A DNA stretch of 64,000 bases from Betaproteobacteria bacterium (GTDB lineage: Bacteria > Pseudomonadota > Gammaproteobacteria > Burkholderiales > SG8-39), in NCBI GenBank assembly GCA_022340285.1, contig JAJDOG010000005.1, positions 42,126 through 106,125 of the forward strand, read 5' to 3'. Shown one piece after another: positions 17,292 to 25,990 of the stretch (position 1 is the first letter of the stretch; each line of letters begins with the position of its first letter). A program made the translations under genes and the position numbers. The notes under the pieces are model-generated. The model was not told the origin of the DNA and did no database searches. It saw only the letters and a program-made list of their open reading frames with translations.

Positions 17292-18556
17292 TCAGCGAAC
17301 GCCCGCGGCGTGCCCGCGCGAAGCGCCAGCCAGCGCTCGAGGTCATCCAGGCTGCGCGCGAGACGGTCGACCGCTGCCTTGGCGTCCAGCGGCGCGCGCC
17401 GCCGCGCATGCCGCCTGACGAGGTGCCGGTGTGCATCGGCCAGAACGTCGAGCCGGATCGTGATGCCGTGGCGCGCGAGAAGGGGTCCGAGCTCGTGCCG
17501 TCGTTCGAACAGCTCCTTGCGCGTCTTCTGGTACGCGTGCTCGGCGAGACGACGCCGGCTCGCATAGCTGAATATGTTGGTGAAGAACATGTCTGCATCA
17601 TCGCGGTTCGGCTGGAAGAGCACGATATCCGCATCCGGATAATCGGTCTCGTAACGTTGCATGCCCACCTGCATACGCGAGTGAATCATCGAACGGAACG
17701 TCTGCGCGAGCACGGCCGGCAGGCCACCGTCGACGAGGCGCTTGGGACTGTCCGCGTATGCACGCGGCAGGCGCGAGTCGAACGGGACGAGCGGGTTGAT
17801 CGCCAGGAGCAGACGGACCTTCCGCTTCAAGGCGACCGATGCGTGGAGCGTCTTCTTGAGCGCACCATCCACGTAGTGGTGCCCCTCGATCTCGACCGGA
17901 GGAAACAATCCGGGCAGCGCGGCGCTCGCCCGCACCGCCGTCGAGATGGGTATGTGTTCCGTGCCGGGAGCGCCTAGCTCGACGGCCGCCCCCGTGTCCA
18001 GATCAGTCGCGATCAGGTAGAGCTCGTGCCGGAGCTCGCGAAAATCGTTTGTCCGGCCGGGGGCCGCAAACGCGTGTTTCAGGAAGCGGTCGATCCCGCG
18101 ATTGTCAAACACCCCGGTGGGAATCGCGCGACCGAGTCGCTGCAGCGCCCCGTATACCCCGCGCCCGAGCGGGTCGCTCAGGTAGGACCAGAACGCGGCC
18201 AGCAGAAGTGGCGGAACCGAGGCGGCACGCTGCGCGTATTCCCTGAATGCCGGTCTGAGCAGCACGGCAGGATCGAAGGGCGCTTCGTGCGAATTACTCT
18301 CGACGAAGATCCGGCACATCTCGGCCGGGGTCACGCCGTTTGCGAGCCCGGCGGCGATGAATCCTCCTGCGCTCACGCCCACGTAGACATCGAGGGCCGT
18401 CAAATCGAGTCCCTCGAGGGACTCCTCCAGCGCTGCGAGCGTCCCGAGCTCGTAGACCGCTCCGAGCGGTCCGCCGCCCGCCAGCGCCAGGCCGACCCGC
18501 GGCAGAGTCGTGCGCCGCGTTGCCTGGCGCGCCAATCGCCGCCGGGTGGCGATCAC
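17288..18556 (-). CDS. patatin-like phospholipase/lipase
   Basis: A 422-residue patatin protein starting at GTG with GGAG 6 bases upstream. It has the oxyanion motif LAGGGPLGAVYELG (residues 25-38), the nucleophile Ser62 in GVSAGG, and the catalytic Asp in DGALKK (about 219), giving the Ser-Asp dyad. Patatins release fatty acids from phospholipid or neutral lipid; several act as PHA- or lipid-granule hydrolases. It lies between the phasin (39 bases upstream) and the TetR gene (4-base overlap). A role in mobilising stored lipid is the simplest reading. Confidence 0.9.
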   Translation of the reverse strand: MIATRRRLARQATRRTTLPRVGLALAGGGPLGAVYELGTLAALEESLEGLDLTALDVYVGVSAGGFIAAGLANGVTPAEMCRIFVESNSHEAPFDPAVLLRPAFREYAQRAASVPPLLLAAFWSYLSDPLGRGVYGALQRLGRAIPTGVFDNRGIDRFLKHAFAAPGRTNDFRELRHELYLIATDLDTGAAVELGAPGTEHIPISTAVRASAALPGLFPPVEIEGHHYVDGALKKTLHASVALKRKVRLLLAINPLVPFDSRLPRAYADSPKRLVDGGLPAVLAQTFRSMIHSRMQVGMQRYETDYPDADIVLFQPNRDDADMFFTNIFSYASRRRLAEHAYQKTRKELFERRHELGPLLARHGITIRLDVLADAHRHLVRRHARRRAPLDAKAAVDRLARSLDDLERWLALRAGTPRAFAE

Positions 18557-18595
18557 ACTTTACTCCGGCATCGCGACCGCATCATGGAGCGAGCG

Positions 18596-19066
18596 CTATT
18601 TCGGGGCGCTCCGCCGCTTGCCGGTACGTTTCTTGGCAGGCGCGCGAGGTGAGCCGAGCTTCTGAACGCTCTCAGTCAACTCTTCCACGCGCGCCGTCAG
18701 CTTTTCGATCTCGTTCTTCGTGGGCACTCCAAGCCGGTGCAGGGCCCTGGCGACGCGCTGCTCGAAGACATGCTCGAGCTTGTCCCAGGTTGCCGTCGCC
18801 TTGGCCTGCGCATCGCTTGCCGCCTTTCCGACCTGGCCGGTGACCATGCCGACCTGAGCCCCCGCGAGCTTGCGCGTGCGTGCCTCGATGCCCCGGCCCT
18901 CCTTCACGAGCGCGTCGAATACCTTGACGCCCTCGTCGCGCGTCTTGCCCCACGCACCCAGGCCTGCCAGCCAGATCTGCTGGGCGGATTCGCGAACGGT
19001 CGCCGCAAGGTGGCGATCGCTTGATCCGCGCGACCTACTGGCGCGCCGCTTCAGTTTCTTGGCCAT
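18596..19066 (-). CDS. phasin-family granule-associated protein (PhaF/PhaI-like)
   Basis: A 156-residue protein starting MAKKLKRRASRS behind GGAGA. The central amphipathic helix with IWLAGLGAWGKTRDEGVKVFDALVKEG matches the PHA-granule-associated family (TIGR01837). It is followed by a leucine-zipper-like coiled coil near EIEKLTARVEELTESVQKLG. Both ends are basic, and the tail (PAKKRTGKRRSAPK) is histone-like, as in PhaF, which tethers granules to DNA. It would coat storage inclusions. It heads the minus-strand operon. No PHA synthase is in the window, so it may coat wax or triacylglycerol bodies instead. Confidence 0.88.
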   Translation of the reverse strand: MAKKLKRRASRSRGSSDRHLAATVRESAQQIWLAGLGAWGKTRDEGVKVFDALVKEGRGIEARTRKLAGAQVGMVTGQVGKAASDAQAKATATWDKLEHVFEQRVARALHRLGVPTKNEIEKLTARVEELTESVQKLGSPRAPAKKRTGKRRSAPK

Positions 19067-19148
19067 CACGTTCTCCTTTCCTGGCCCCGTCAAACAATTG
19101 AATTCGTCCGCTTGTCCCTACGGCCCTATCGAGTTTAAGCGGCCCCAC

Positions 19149-19164
19149 TAGAGCGTGCACTCTA
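19149..19164. promoter_or_regulatory. candidate TetR operator between phasin and acyl-CoA reductase genes
   Basis: The 16-mer TAGAGCGTGCACTCTA has perfect 5-bp arms (TAGAG/CTCTA) around a GTGCAC-containing centre. This size and symmetry are common for TetR-family operators. It lies in the 270-bp divergent gap between the phasin operon and the fatty acyl-CoA reductase, where one bound repressor could control both. A TATAAT for the reductase lies at 19234-19239, without a clear -35. Confidence 0.4.
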
Positions 19165-19336
19165 AACCCGCAAACCGTTCCAGAGCGTCGCACGGCCCCT
19201 CACGCTGTGTGCGCCTGCATCGCTGCAGCCGTCTATAATTCCCGCTCTTGCGCGTGGTCACGCGGCAAGCCCAGTACCTCGTGTCTATTCAGCATCAACT
19301 CGTTCCCGCCACGCCTAGGAACTTGCAGGAGGAGCC

Positions 19337-21325
19337 ATGCATTACTTCGTCACCGGCGCAACCGGCTTCATCGGCCGCCGCCTCGTCAAGGCGCTCCTCG
19401 CGCGGAAAGGCGCAGTCGTCCACTTCCTGATTCGCGCGGAATCCGCCAGCCGGACGCAGGAGCTCCTCGACTACTGGGGAGTCGACAGGACGCGCGCGAT
19501 CGCCGTGCCAGGCGACCTGACCGAGCCCGGCCTGGGGATAACGAAACCCCAACGGCAGCGCCTGCAAGTCCACGTCAAGCACTTCTTCCATCTCGCGGCG
19601 GTCTACGACCTCAAGGCCGATCCCGCGTCGCAGGAGCGAGTGAATGTCGAAGGTACGCGCCACGCCGTGGCGTTCGCCGCCGAAATCGGCGCCGAGTGCT
19701 TTCACCATGTGAGCTCCATCGCGGCGGCGGGGCTCTACGAAGGCGTCTTTCGCGAGGACATGTTCGAAGAGGCGGAAGAGCTCGACCATCCGTACTACAA
19801 GACCAAGCATGACTCCGAGCGCATTGTCCGTGAGGAATGCGCGGTCCCCTGGCGTGTCTATCGGCCCGGAATCGTCGTGGGCGATTCGCGGACGGGCGAG
19901 ATGGACAAGATCGACGGCCCCTACTACTTCTTCAAGCTGATCCAGAGAATGCGGCAGATCCTGCCGCCCTGGATGCCCACCATCGGTATCGAAGGTGGTC
20001 GGATCAATATCGTCCCCGTGGACTTCGTGGTGGATGCCCTCGTCCACATCGCGCACCTGCGCGGCAAGGACGGCAAGTGCTTTCACCTTGTCGACCCGAC
20101 CCCCTATCGTGTGGGCGACGTGCTGAACGTCTTCGCCCGGGCGGGTCACGCGCCTGCCATGGCAATGCGCATCAATGCAGCTCTGCTCGGCTTCATTCCA
20201 CGCGGCATCAAGAAGGGAATGCTCGCACTGACGCCCGTGCGTCGTATCCGCAACGCGGTGATGAAGGACCTCGGCCTCCCCGAGGACATCCTCACCTTCG
20301 TCAACTATCCAACCCGATTCGACTGCCGCGAGGCGCAAGCCGCGCTTCAGGGCAGCGGCATCGAGGTTCCACGGCTGGAGGACTATGCCTGGCGACTTTG
20401 GGACTACTGGGAGCGCCATCTCGATCCGGCGCTCAGCATCGATCGGACCCTGAAAGGGCAGGTCCGTGGCAAGGTCGTGCTGATCACGGGCGGCTCGTCC
20501 GGGATCGGGCTCGCGACCGCCCACAAGATCGCGGCCGCCGGGGCGGTCACCATTATCTGCGGTCGGGATGCCGAGAAGCTTGCCGAGGCCAAGAAGGAGG
20601 TGGAAACGGCGGGCCACGCGCTCGTCACCTACCAGGCGGACATCGCGGACTACGCCCAGTGCGACGCGCTCGTCAAGCAGATCTCCGAGGCGCACGGTGG
20701 CGTCGATGTCCTGATCAACAACGCCGGCCGCTCGATCCGGCGGGCGATCGACGGATCCTTCGACCGCTTCCACGACTTCGAGCGCACCATGGCGCTCAAC
20801 TATTTCGGGGCGGTGCGGCTGACGCTCGGTGTGTTGCCCTCCATGATGGCGAAGCGACGGGGGCACGTGATCAACATTTCCTCGATCGGTGTACTCACCA
20901 ACGCGCCGCGGTTCTCGGCGTATGTGTCCTCGAAGGCGGCGCTCGAGGCGTTCGGTCGTTGTGCTGCCTCGGAATTCTCCGATATGAACATCGATTTCAC
21001 CACGATCAACATGCCGCTCGTCCGGACACCCATGATCGCGCCGACCAAGATCTACCAGCAGGTTCCCACCCTTTCCCCGGACGAAGCGGCGGACCTCGTC
21101 GTCGAAGCAATCGTGTACCGGCCCGCCCGGATCGCCACCAAGCTCGGCGTGTTCGGGCAGGTGCTCCATGCTTTCGCGCCACGGGTCGCACAAATCATCA
21201 TGAACACGACGTTCCGCATGTTCCCGGAGTCCGCGGCGGCAAAGGGCCAGAAGGACGCGCCCCCCGTCGAGCCCAGTCCGGACATGATTGCCCTCTCGAA
21301 TCTCATGCGCGGCATTCACTTCTAG
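19337..21325 (+). CDS. two-domain fatty acyl-CoA reductase (alcohol-forming)
   Basis: A 662-residue fusion. Residues 1-370 form an extended-SDR thioester-reductase domain (TGATGFIG at 6-13, FHLAAVYD, SSIAAAG, and YYKTK as the catalytic Tyr/Lys). Residues about 375-662 form a classical SDR (TGGSSGIG, NNAGRSIRR, YVSSK). Length, domain order and long segments such as IVPVDFVVDA, IGVLTNAPRFSAY and INMPLV match, from memory, the 661-residue Marinobacter reductase Maqu_2220, which reduces acyl-CoA to fatty alcohol with NADPH. An AGGAGGAGCC Shine-Dalgarno precedes the ATG. It would supply the alcohol for the nearby wax-ester synthase. Confidence 0.93.
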   Translation: MHYFVTGATGFIGRRLVKALLARKGAVVHFLIRAESASRTQELLDYWGVDRTRAIAVPGDLTEPGLGITKPQRQRLQVHVKHFFHLAAVYDLKADPASQERVNVEGTRHAVAFAAEIGAECFHHVSSIAAAGLYEGVFREDMFEEAEELDHPYYKTKHDSERIVREECAVPWRVYRPGIVVGDSRTGEMDKIDGPYYFFKLIQRMRQILPPWMPTIGIEGGRINIVPVDFVVDALVHIAHLRGKDGKCFHLVDPTPYRVGDVLNVFARAGHAPAMAMRINAALLGFIPRGIKKGMLALTPVRRIRNAVMKDLGLPEDILTFVNYPTRFDCREAQAALQGSGIEVPRLEDYAWRLWDYWERHLDPALSIDRTLKGQVRGKVVLITGGSSGIGLATAHKIAAAGAVTIICGRDAEKLAEAKKEVETAGHALVTYQADIADYAQCDALVKQISEAHGGVDVLINNAGRSIRRAIDGSFDRFHDFERTMALNYFGAVRLTLGVLPSMMAKRRGHVINISSIGVLTNAPRFSAYVSSKAALEAFGRCAASEFSDMNIDFTTINMPLVRTPMIAPTKIYQQVPTLSPDEAADLVVEAIVYRPARIATKLGVFGQVLHAFAPRVAQIIMNTTFRMFPESAAAKGQKDAPPVEPSPDMIALSNLMRGIHF

Positions 21326-21380
21326 GCACGGACTCGAATATGCCGCGAGTGTTGCTCCGAACGGATCGTGGACGCGACTG

Positions 21381-21866
21381 ATGGCGACGAAAGGTACACA
21401 GGGCACCCGGCCGGGACCCGGCGACAAGGCTCCCGTATTCTCCGCGGTGACCACGACCGGCGAGCGCGTGAAGCTCGCCGACTTTCGCGGCCGCACGCTC
21501 GTGCTCTACTTCTACCCGAAAGACGACACGCCCGGTTGCACCGCACAGGCCTGCAGCCTGCGCGACCACAATGCCGAAATCACCGCTCGGGGCGCAGCAA
21601 TCCTGGGTGTGTCTGCTCAGGACGAGGCATCGCACCAACGCTTCACGCAGAAGTACAACCTGAACTTTCCGCTGATTGCCGACACTGACAACAAGGTTGC
21701 CAGAGCTTACGGCGTGCTCGGATCAGGCCTGTTCGGTATCGCGCGGTCGTTCGTCGGCGCGTACGAGCGCGTCACCTTCATCATCGGCCCGGACGGCAAG
21801 GTCGCTCATGTCATCGATCATCCCGATACCCGCGGGCACGGCGATGAAGTGCTCAGGCTGCTCTAG
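21381..21866 (+). CDS. bcp: thiol peroxidase of the Bcp/PrxQ type
   Basis: A 161-residue peroxiredoxin. The peroxidatic Cys53 (DDTPGCTAQ) and resolving Cys58 have the C-x4-C spacing of the PrxQ/Bcp class. YFYPKDDTPGC and the later FPLIADTDNKVARAYGV are diagnostic. It reduces hydrogen peroxide and lipid hydroperoxides using thioredoxin. The start at MATKGTQG follows the reductase stop by 55 bases; the frame is open further upstream. It may be co-transcribed with the reductase. Its stop overlaps the convergent hydrolase by 14 bases. Confidence 0.93.
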   Translation: MATKGTQGTRPGPGDKAPVFSAVTTTGERVKLADFRGRTLVLYFYPKDDTPGCTAQACSLRDHNAEITARGAAILGVSAQDEASHQRFTQKYNLNFPLIADTDNKVARAYGVLGSGLFGIARSFVGAYERVTFIIGPDGKVAHVIDHPDTRGHGDEVLRLL

Positions 21867-22776
21867 TCTTCAAGGCATCCCGGACCTGCGCGGCCACGCG
21901 CCGTGAGAAGTACATCTCCACGTGACCGAGCGCGGGGAGCGGCGCGTTCCGCGCCCATGGGAGCATGCTGCTCTCCTGCGGCGCGATGTAGTTGTCATAA
22001 TAGCTGAAGAGCGCCACGGCCGGCGGAGCCTCCGACCGATTGTCCGCCTCCCATCTGGCAAGTGCCGCGAGCCAGCCGCTCCCGGGCGTCATCTCGCGCG
22101 CGCATTTTCCCAAGCCCAGCCGGGCGATTTCGGTGCCGTGATGAGGCGAGGCGATCGTGATCAGAAGTCCGACGCGCGCGGTGCCATGCGCGCGCAGGTA
22201 CGCCCTGCACACGAGCCCGCCCATGCTATGGGCAACGAGATGCACCCGCGATGCCCCGGTTGCAATGCAGACTGCCTCGATTCGGCGCGAAAGGGATTCG
22301 CTCATCGCGTCGATCGACCCGAGCGGGGGCTCGATCGTCGCGACGTAGGGACGGCATCCTGCCTTTCTCAACATACGTGAAAACAACCACCAGGCCGCGC
22401 CGTTGAGGAGATACCCGTGCACCAGCACGACGGGTATCTCCGGGTGCGCGCCGCCCTGCTCTGCAGGGTCGCGCGACCAGAAACGCGCGAAGGGGGCAAG
22501 AATCGCAAAAGCGCCGAGATGCGCGAAAAACTCCCGCAGGATCGCCGCGACCTGCGCGCCCGGGCCAGCGCGCAGCTCGGGAGGCGGGCGACTCATATGC
22601 GCGCGCGAGATCGCATAGGTCACGATCACCACGCACGCGACGACGACGAGAATCGCGCCGACACCCCACCCGACCATCGTCGCACCCCCCGCCTGTGCGC
22701 CGTTGACGAGGCGCGCGGCGCCCGCGCCCGCTCCACCCACCAGTATCAACACGACGAAGAAGGCGCGCGAAATCAT
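21853..22776 (-). CDS. membrane-anchored alpha/beta hydrolase (lipase/esterase)
   Basis: A 307-residue protein with two N-terminal hydrophobic segments (about 4-20 and 34-56), then an alpha/beta-hydrolase domain. The oxyanion-hole motif is VVLVHGYLLNG, the nucleophile is Ser184 in AHSMGG, and ASPHHGTEIA follows as in EstA/LipA triacylglycerol lipases. The catalytic His is probably in LGHVEMYFS. It is likely held in the inner membrane. Lying in the storage-lipid region, it may cleave esters, but no substrate is fixed. Confidence 0.85.
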   Translation of the reverse strand: MISRAFFVVLILVGGAGAGAARLVNGAQAGGATMVGWGVGAILVVVACVVIVTYAISRAHMSRPPPELRAGPGAQVAAILREFFAHLGAFAILAPFARFWSRDPAEQGGAHPEIPVVLVHGYLLNGAAWWLFSRMLRKAGCRPYVATIEPPLGSIDAMSESLSRRIEAVCIATGASRVHLVAHSMGGLVCRAYLRAHGTARVGLLITIASPHHGTEIARLGLGKCAREMTPGSGWLAALARWEADNRSEAPPAVALFSYYDNYIAPQESSMLPWARNAPLPALGHVEMYFSRRVAAQVRDALKTRAA

Positions 22777-22801
22777 CTCTGCGGGCGCGCCCCATCCGCC
22801 A

Positions 22802-24412
22802 CTAGGCCACCACCGGGGCGGGGCGACCGGTCAGTTCGCGCGCGAGGAGGCTCGCGTTGCGCGCGGCGAGCGCATAGATCGAGAGTTGCGGATTGGCGCC
22901 GAGGCTGGTCGGAAACACCGAGCCATCGTGCACCGAAAGATTCTCCACGTGGAAATGGCGGCCGCTCACCCCCACCACGCCACGGCGCGGATCGTCCGCC
23001 ATCCCGCAGCCCCCCATGACGTGCGCACTCACAACGCGGGCGACGCGCGGCTTCATCGCGAGGCGCTCGATTCCGGCCTTGGCGGCGCGCCAGCTCGAAT
23101 ACCCCTCGGCGTCCTCGTGCACCGGATACACCTTGCGGGCGCCAGCCGCAAACTGGATCTCGGCCATCGCCAGCAGCGCGCGGCGCGCACCCCGCCAGAT
23201 GAACTCGCTGATCGGATAGGCGAGCACCGGTGATCCGTCGCGGCGCAGGCCGACGATTCCGCCGGGGCTCTCCGCGTTGAACCCGTCGCGCATCAAGGCC
23301 AGCACGACCTGCGCCCTTGAGAACTCGCGCATCAGCTCGGCATGCCGCGCCGCAAATCCCGGCAAGGTCATGCCGAACAGCACAGGGTGCAATGGCGCCA
23401 CTTCCAGCTTGAACCCGATCGGACCGTCGATTGCGACGTCGTCGAGGAAATGGTCCGAATACAACGCCTGCGGCGCACCGGCGTAGCCATTAACTCGCTC
23501 GGGCAGGAAGGCCGCCGAAATCATCGTCGGGTGCAGGAACGTTCGCGCGCCCACGAGTTGCCCGGGATCTGGCACTCCGCTGCGCTGCAGAATCGCCGGC
23601 GAACCGATCGCTCCGGCAGCGAGGACATAGTGCCTGGCACGAACGATCACCCGCGATGTCCCGGCCTCGATGCCGCCCGCGGCGAGACCCGAAGCTTCGA
23701 TCTGAAGCGCGCGTTCGTCCCGCCGTGCCAGCCGCTGCACCCTTGCACGCGTGACCAGCGTGGCGCCGCGCTCGAGGGCGGCGGGCAGCGTGGTCACGAG
23801 CATCGATTGCTTGGCGTTGGTCGGACACCCCATGCCGCAGTAACCGAGATCCAGGCACCCGCGCACATTGCGCCGGACGACGCCGGTAGAAATACCCAGG
23901 CGCTCGGCGCCGCGACGCAGGAGCTCGTTGTTCGCGTTGGGCGCGACGTGCCACGGAGCGATCGAGAGCCGCCGCTCCATCATTTCGAACCTTGGCAGCA
24001 AACCATCTCCGGACAGCGCGCCGAGCCCAAATTCGCGCTGCCAATACGCAAGCGTCGCCGGCGGAGTGCGAAACGAGGAGGTCCAGTTCACCGTCGTCGA
24101 CCCGCCCACGCAGCGCCCCTGCAGAATGCTGATCGCGTTGTCGAGCGTCTTGCGCGACGCGGATTCCTGGTAGAGCTGCCGATAGGCTTCGGCTTCGAGC
24201 ATGTGAAAATCCCGCGTGCTCTTGAGCGGCCCCTCCTCCAGCATGACGATTGACAGCCCCGCGGCGCCCAGGATTTCGGCGGTGACGCCGCCGCCCGCGC
24301 CGGTGCCCACGATCGCCACGTCGGCTTCCAGGACGAGATCGCGCACCAGTCGCGATGCGTCGATGACCTTCCAGCCGCGCGCAAGCCCTTGCTCGATGGG
24401 GTCGGGATACAT
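22802..24412 (-). CDS. GMC-family oxidoreductase (possible long-chain alcohol oxidase/dehydrogenase)
   Basis: A 536-residue GMC flavoprotein. The FAD motif VAIVGTGAGGGVTAEIL is at about 33-49, followed by GRCVGGSTTVNW. A cysteine-bearing GYCGMGCPTNAKQSM and the C-terminal SAHVMGGCGM with DGSVFPTSLGANPQLSIYA resemble the long-chain fatty-alcohol oxidase branch. It has no signal peptide, but the gene just upstream encodes a Tat-signal partner, the usual arrangement for periplasmic GMC dehydrogenases. Oxidation of fatty alcohols is suggested by family resemblance and neighbourhood only. Confidence 0.85.
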   Translation of the reverse strand: MYPDPIEQGLARGWKVIDASRLVRDLVLEADVAIVGTGAGGGVTAEILGAAGLSIVMLEEGPLKSTRDFHMLEAEAYRQLYQESASRKTLDNAISILQGRCVGGSTTVNWTSSFRTPPATLAYWQREFGLGALSGDGLLPRFEMMERRLSIAPWHVAPNANNELLRRGAERLGISTGVVRRNVRGCLDLGYCGMGCPTNAKQSMLVTTLPAALERGATLVTRARVQRLARRDERALQIEASGLAAGGIEAGTSRVIVRARHYVLAAGAIGSPAILQRSGVPDPGQLVGARTFLHPTMISAAFLPERVNGYAGAPQALYSDHFLDDVAIDGPIGFKLEVAPLHPVLFGMTLPGFAARHAELMREFSRAQVVLALMRDGFNAESPGGIVGLRRDGSPVLAYPISEFIWRGARRALLAMAEIQFAAGARKVYPVHEDAEGYSSWRAAKAGIERLAMKPRVARVVSAHVMGGCGMADDPRRGVVGVSGRHFHVENLSVHDGSVFPTSLGANPQLSIYALAARNASLLARELTGRPAPVVA

Positions 24413-24413
24413 C

Positions 24414-24941
24414 TCAGTCGAGTACTGGCGGGCCCGGATAGCCGATGTCCGGCCAGCTCTCGGAATCCGCGTAGTAGGCGGCGAACACGAGCTCGTGAAA
24501 CGCCTGATAGGCCTGTTGCTTGAGCGCCCAACCGCTCGCTCGCCAGCTTTCTAGAAACGCGGCGACTTCCCTTTCCGGGGCTTCGCGCCACGGCCGCCGG
24601 ACGCGCGCAAGGAGCCAGCGCGTCGGCGCGAATCCAAGCAGCGTAAAGAGATCGCGCAGGTCTCTCTGTGCGTGCGCCGGCAATCCCGCGACCGCATGGT
24701 CCACGCCGTCGATCGTTGCAGCGGTTCGCTCGGAACGAGCGGAGCGATCGGCAGGCAACGCGCCGGCCAGCATGACGGGCACGATCGCCGCGAGCACTTC
24801 GCGCGCGCCAGCATCCAGCGCCGGCGCGTCCATTACACCATCCCGGTGACTGGGCACCGGCTGGCTGCGGCCCAAGCGCACGCTGGCCAGAACGAAAGCC
24901 CCGGTCGCGCCGACCTTCAGGAAATCGCGTCGGGTAAACAT
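24414..24941 (-). CDS. Tat-exported subunit of the GMC dehydrogenase (gluconate dehydrogenase subunit 3-like)
   Basis: A 175-residue protein starting MFTRRDFLKVGATGAF, a textbook twin-arginine signal (RRDFLK) with a hydrophobic stretch to about residue 25. The mature part is helical and ends in the conserved-looking FAAYYADSESWPDIGYPGPP, typical of small subunits that travel with GMC or gluconate dehydrogenases. The gap to the GMC ATG is one base, so the two are co-translated, and the partner is presumably exported as a complex. Confidence 0.78.
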   Translation of the reverse strand: MFTRRDFLKVGATGAFVLASVRLGRSQPVPSHRDGVMDAPALDAGAREVLAAIVPVMLAGALPADRSARSERTAATIDGVDHAVAGLPAHAQRDLRDLFTLLGFAPTRWLLARVRRPWREAPEREVAAFLESWRASGWALKQQAYQAFHELVFAAYYADSESWPDIGYPGPPVLD

Positions 24942-25082
24942 TCGTATGTTGCTGTCGCGCAAGAGAATCCGCCTCGAATCCATTCTAGCCGACGGGCCAG
25001 CGCAAACCATAGAGCAAGTCTTCTAAACGTTCGCCCAACACTCGCGCGCAGGCCGCAGGTCCCTATAATCGTCCCCGGCGCC

Positions 25083-25820
25083 ATGGCCTTTCCCTTCTCT
25101 TCGCGCGAGAAAACCGTGATTGCCGACGCGATGCGCGAGAATCTTGCGCGGGTTCGAAGCATTCGCACCGCCGCTCGGAGTGCCGGCGACGATCGGCTGA
25201 GGCTTCGCACGTGGCAAGCCGACCGGCTTGCACGCACCTACGCCGATCTCCTCGAGAATCCGCGCTATCGGCCCGCGGCGCACTTCTTCCTCGACGACCT
25301 GTACGGCCCGAAGGATTTCAGCGAACGCGACGACGAAGTGGCGCGAATCCTGCCCACCATGACGCGGCTCCTGCCGGTCAGCGCTGTGCAAACGCTCGGT
25401 CTTGCCGTCGAGCTCGACTGTCTGTCGGAGGAACTGGATGCCGCGCTCCTCAACGCGTTGCGCTCGGGTACCGGGGCGAACGCGCCTCTCGTGATCGACG
25501 GCCCTCGCTATGCGGTCGCATTCCGCCAATGCGCGAACCGAGCCGACCGGGAGCGACAAGTAGCGCTGGTAGGCCAAATCGGCGCCGCGCTCGATGCCCT
25601 CGCGCGGAAATCCCTTATCGCCAAAGCGGTGGAGATGATGCGCGTTCCCGCGCATGCCGCCGGTCTAGGCGAGCTGCACGAGTTTCTCGAGCGCGGCTTT
25701 CTCGCGTTTCGCGGGATGCGGGGCGCCACGGAGTTTCTCGGTATCATCGATCGGCGGGAACGACGAATTCTCGACCGGCTGTTCGCTGGCGACCCGGATC
25801 CGTTTCGTGCGGAGGATTGA
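25083..25820 (+). CDS. conserved hypothetical protein
   Basis: A 245-residue, mostly helical cytoplasmic protein starting MAFPFSSREKTVIADAM. The segment AAHFFLDDLYGPKDFSERDDEVARILP (about 63-90) looks strongly conserved, and I recall it from an uncharacterised betaproteobacterial family, but I cannot name a function. There is no signal peptide or membrane segment. A TATAAT at 25064-25069 lies only 14 bases before the ATG; if used, the mRNA would have almost no leader. The gene is divergent from the Tat-partner gene. Confidence 0.7.
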   Translation: MAFPFSSREKTVIADAMRENLARVRSIRTAARSAGDDRLRLRTWQADRLARTYADLLENPRYRPAAHFFLDDLYGPKDFSERDDEVARILPTMTRLLPVSAVQTLGLAVELDCLSEELDAALLNALRSGTGANAPLVIDGPRYAVAFRQCANRADRERQVALVGQIGAALDALARKSLIAKAVEMMRVPAHAAGLGELHEFLERGFLAFRGMRGATEFLGIIDRRERRILDRLFAGDPDPFRAED

Positions 25821-25955
25821 TCGGCGGCGACTAGGCCATGTGGCCTAGCAGAACCGACGCGCCCTGCAGACCTTCGTTTCGAATCTTCAAAGGCTTGCCC
25901 ATTCGGGCCCGATCGGATCGGCACTGGAGTAGCCGTTCACTAGGACACCGTCATA

Positions 25956-25984
25956 TTGCATGGGGGCGCAGCCTGTCCTATAGT
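25956..25984 (+). promoter_or_regulatory. sigma-70-type promoter of a candidate small RNA
   Basis: TTGCAT (25956-25961), a 17-base spacer and TATAGT (25979-25984) give one of the best housekeeping promoters in the window. It lies in an intergenic region with no following start codon before a terminator. Confidence 0.5.
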
Positions 25985-25990
25985 CAGACT

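Noticed and set aside
25064..25069. TATAAT giving a leaderless transcript for the 25083 gene
   Set aside because: No -35 element at the proper distance; TATAAT by chance before genes is possible. Kept only as a remark.
25832..25849. CTAGGCC...GGCCTAG hairpin as terminator of the hypothetical gene
   Set aside because: No T-run follows it; the real terminator is at 26055-26081.
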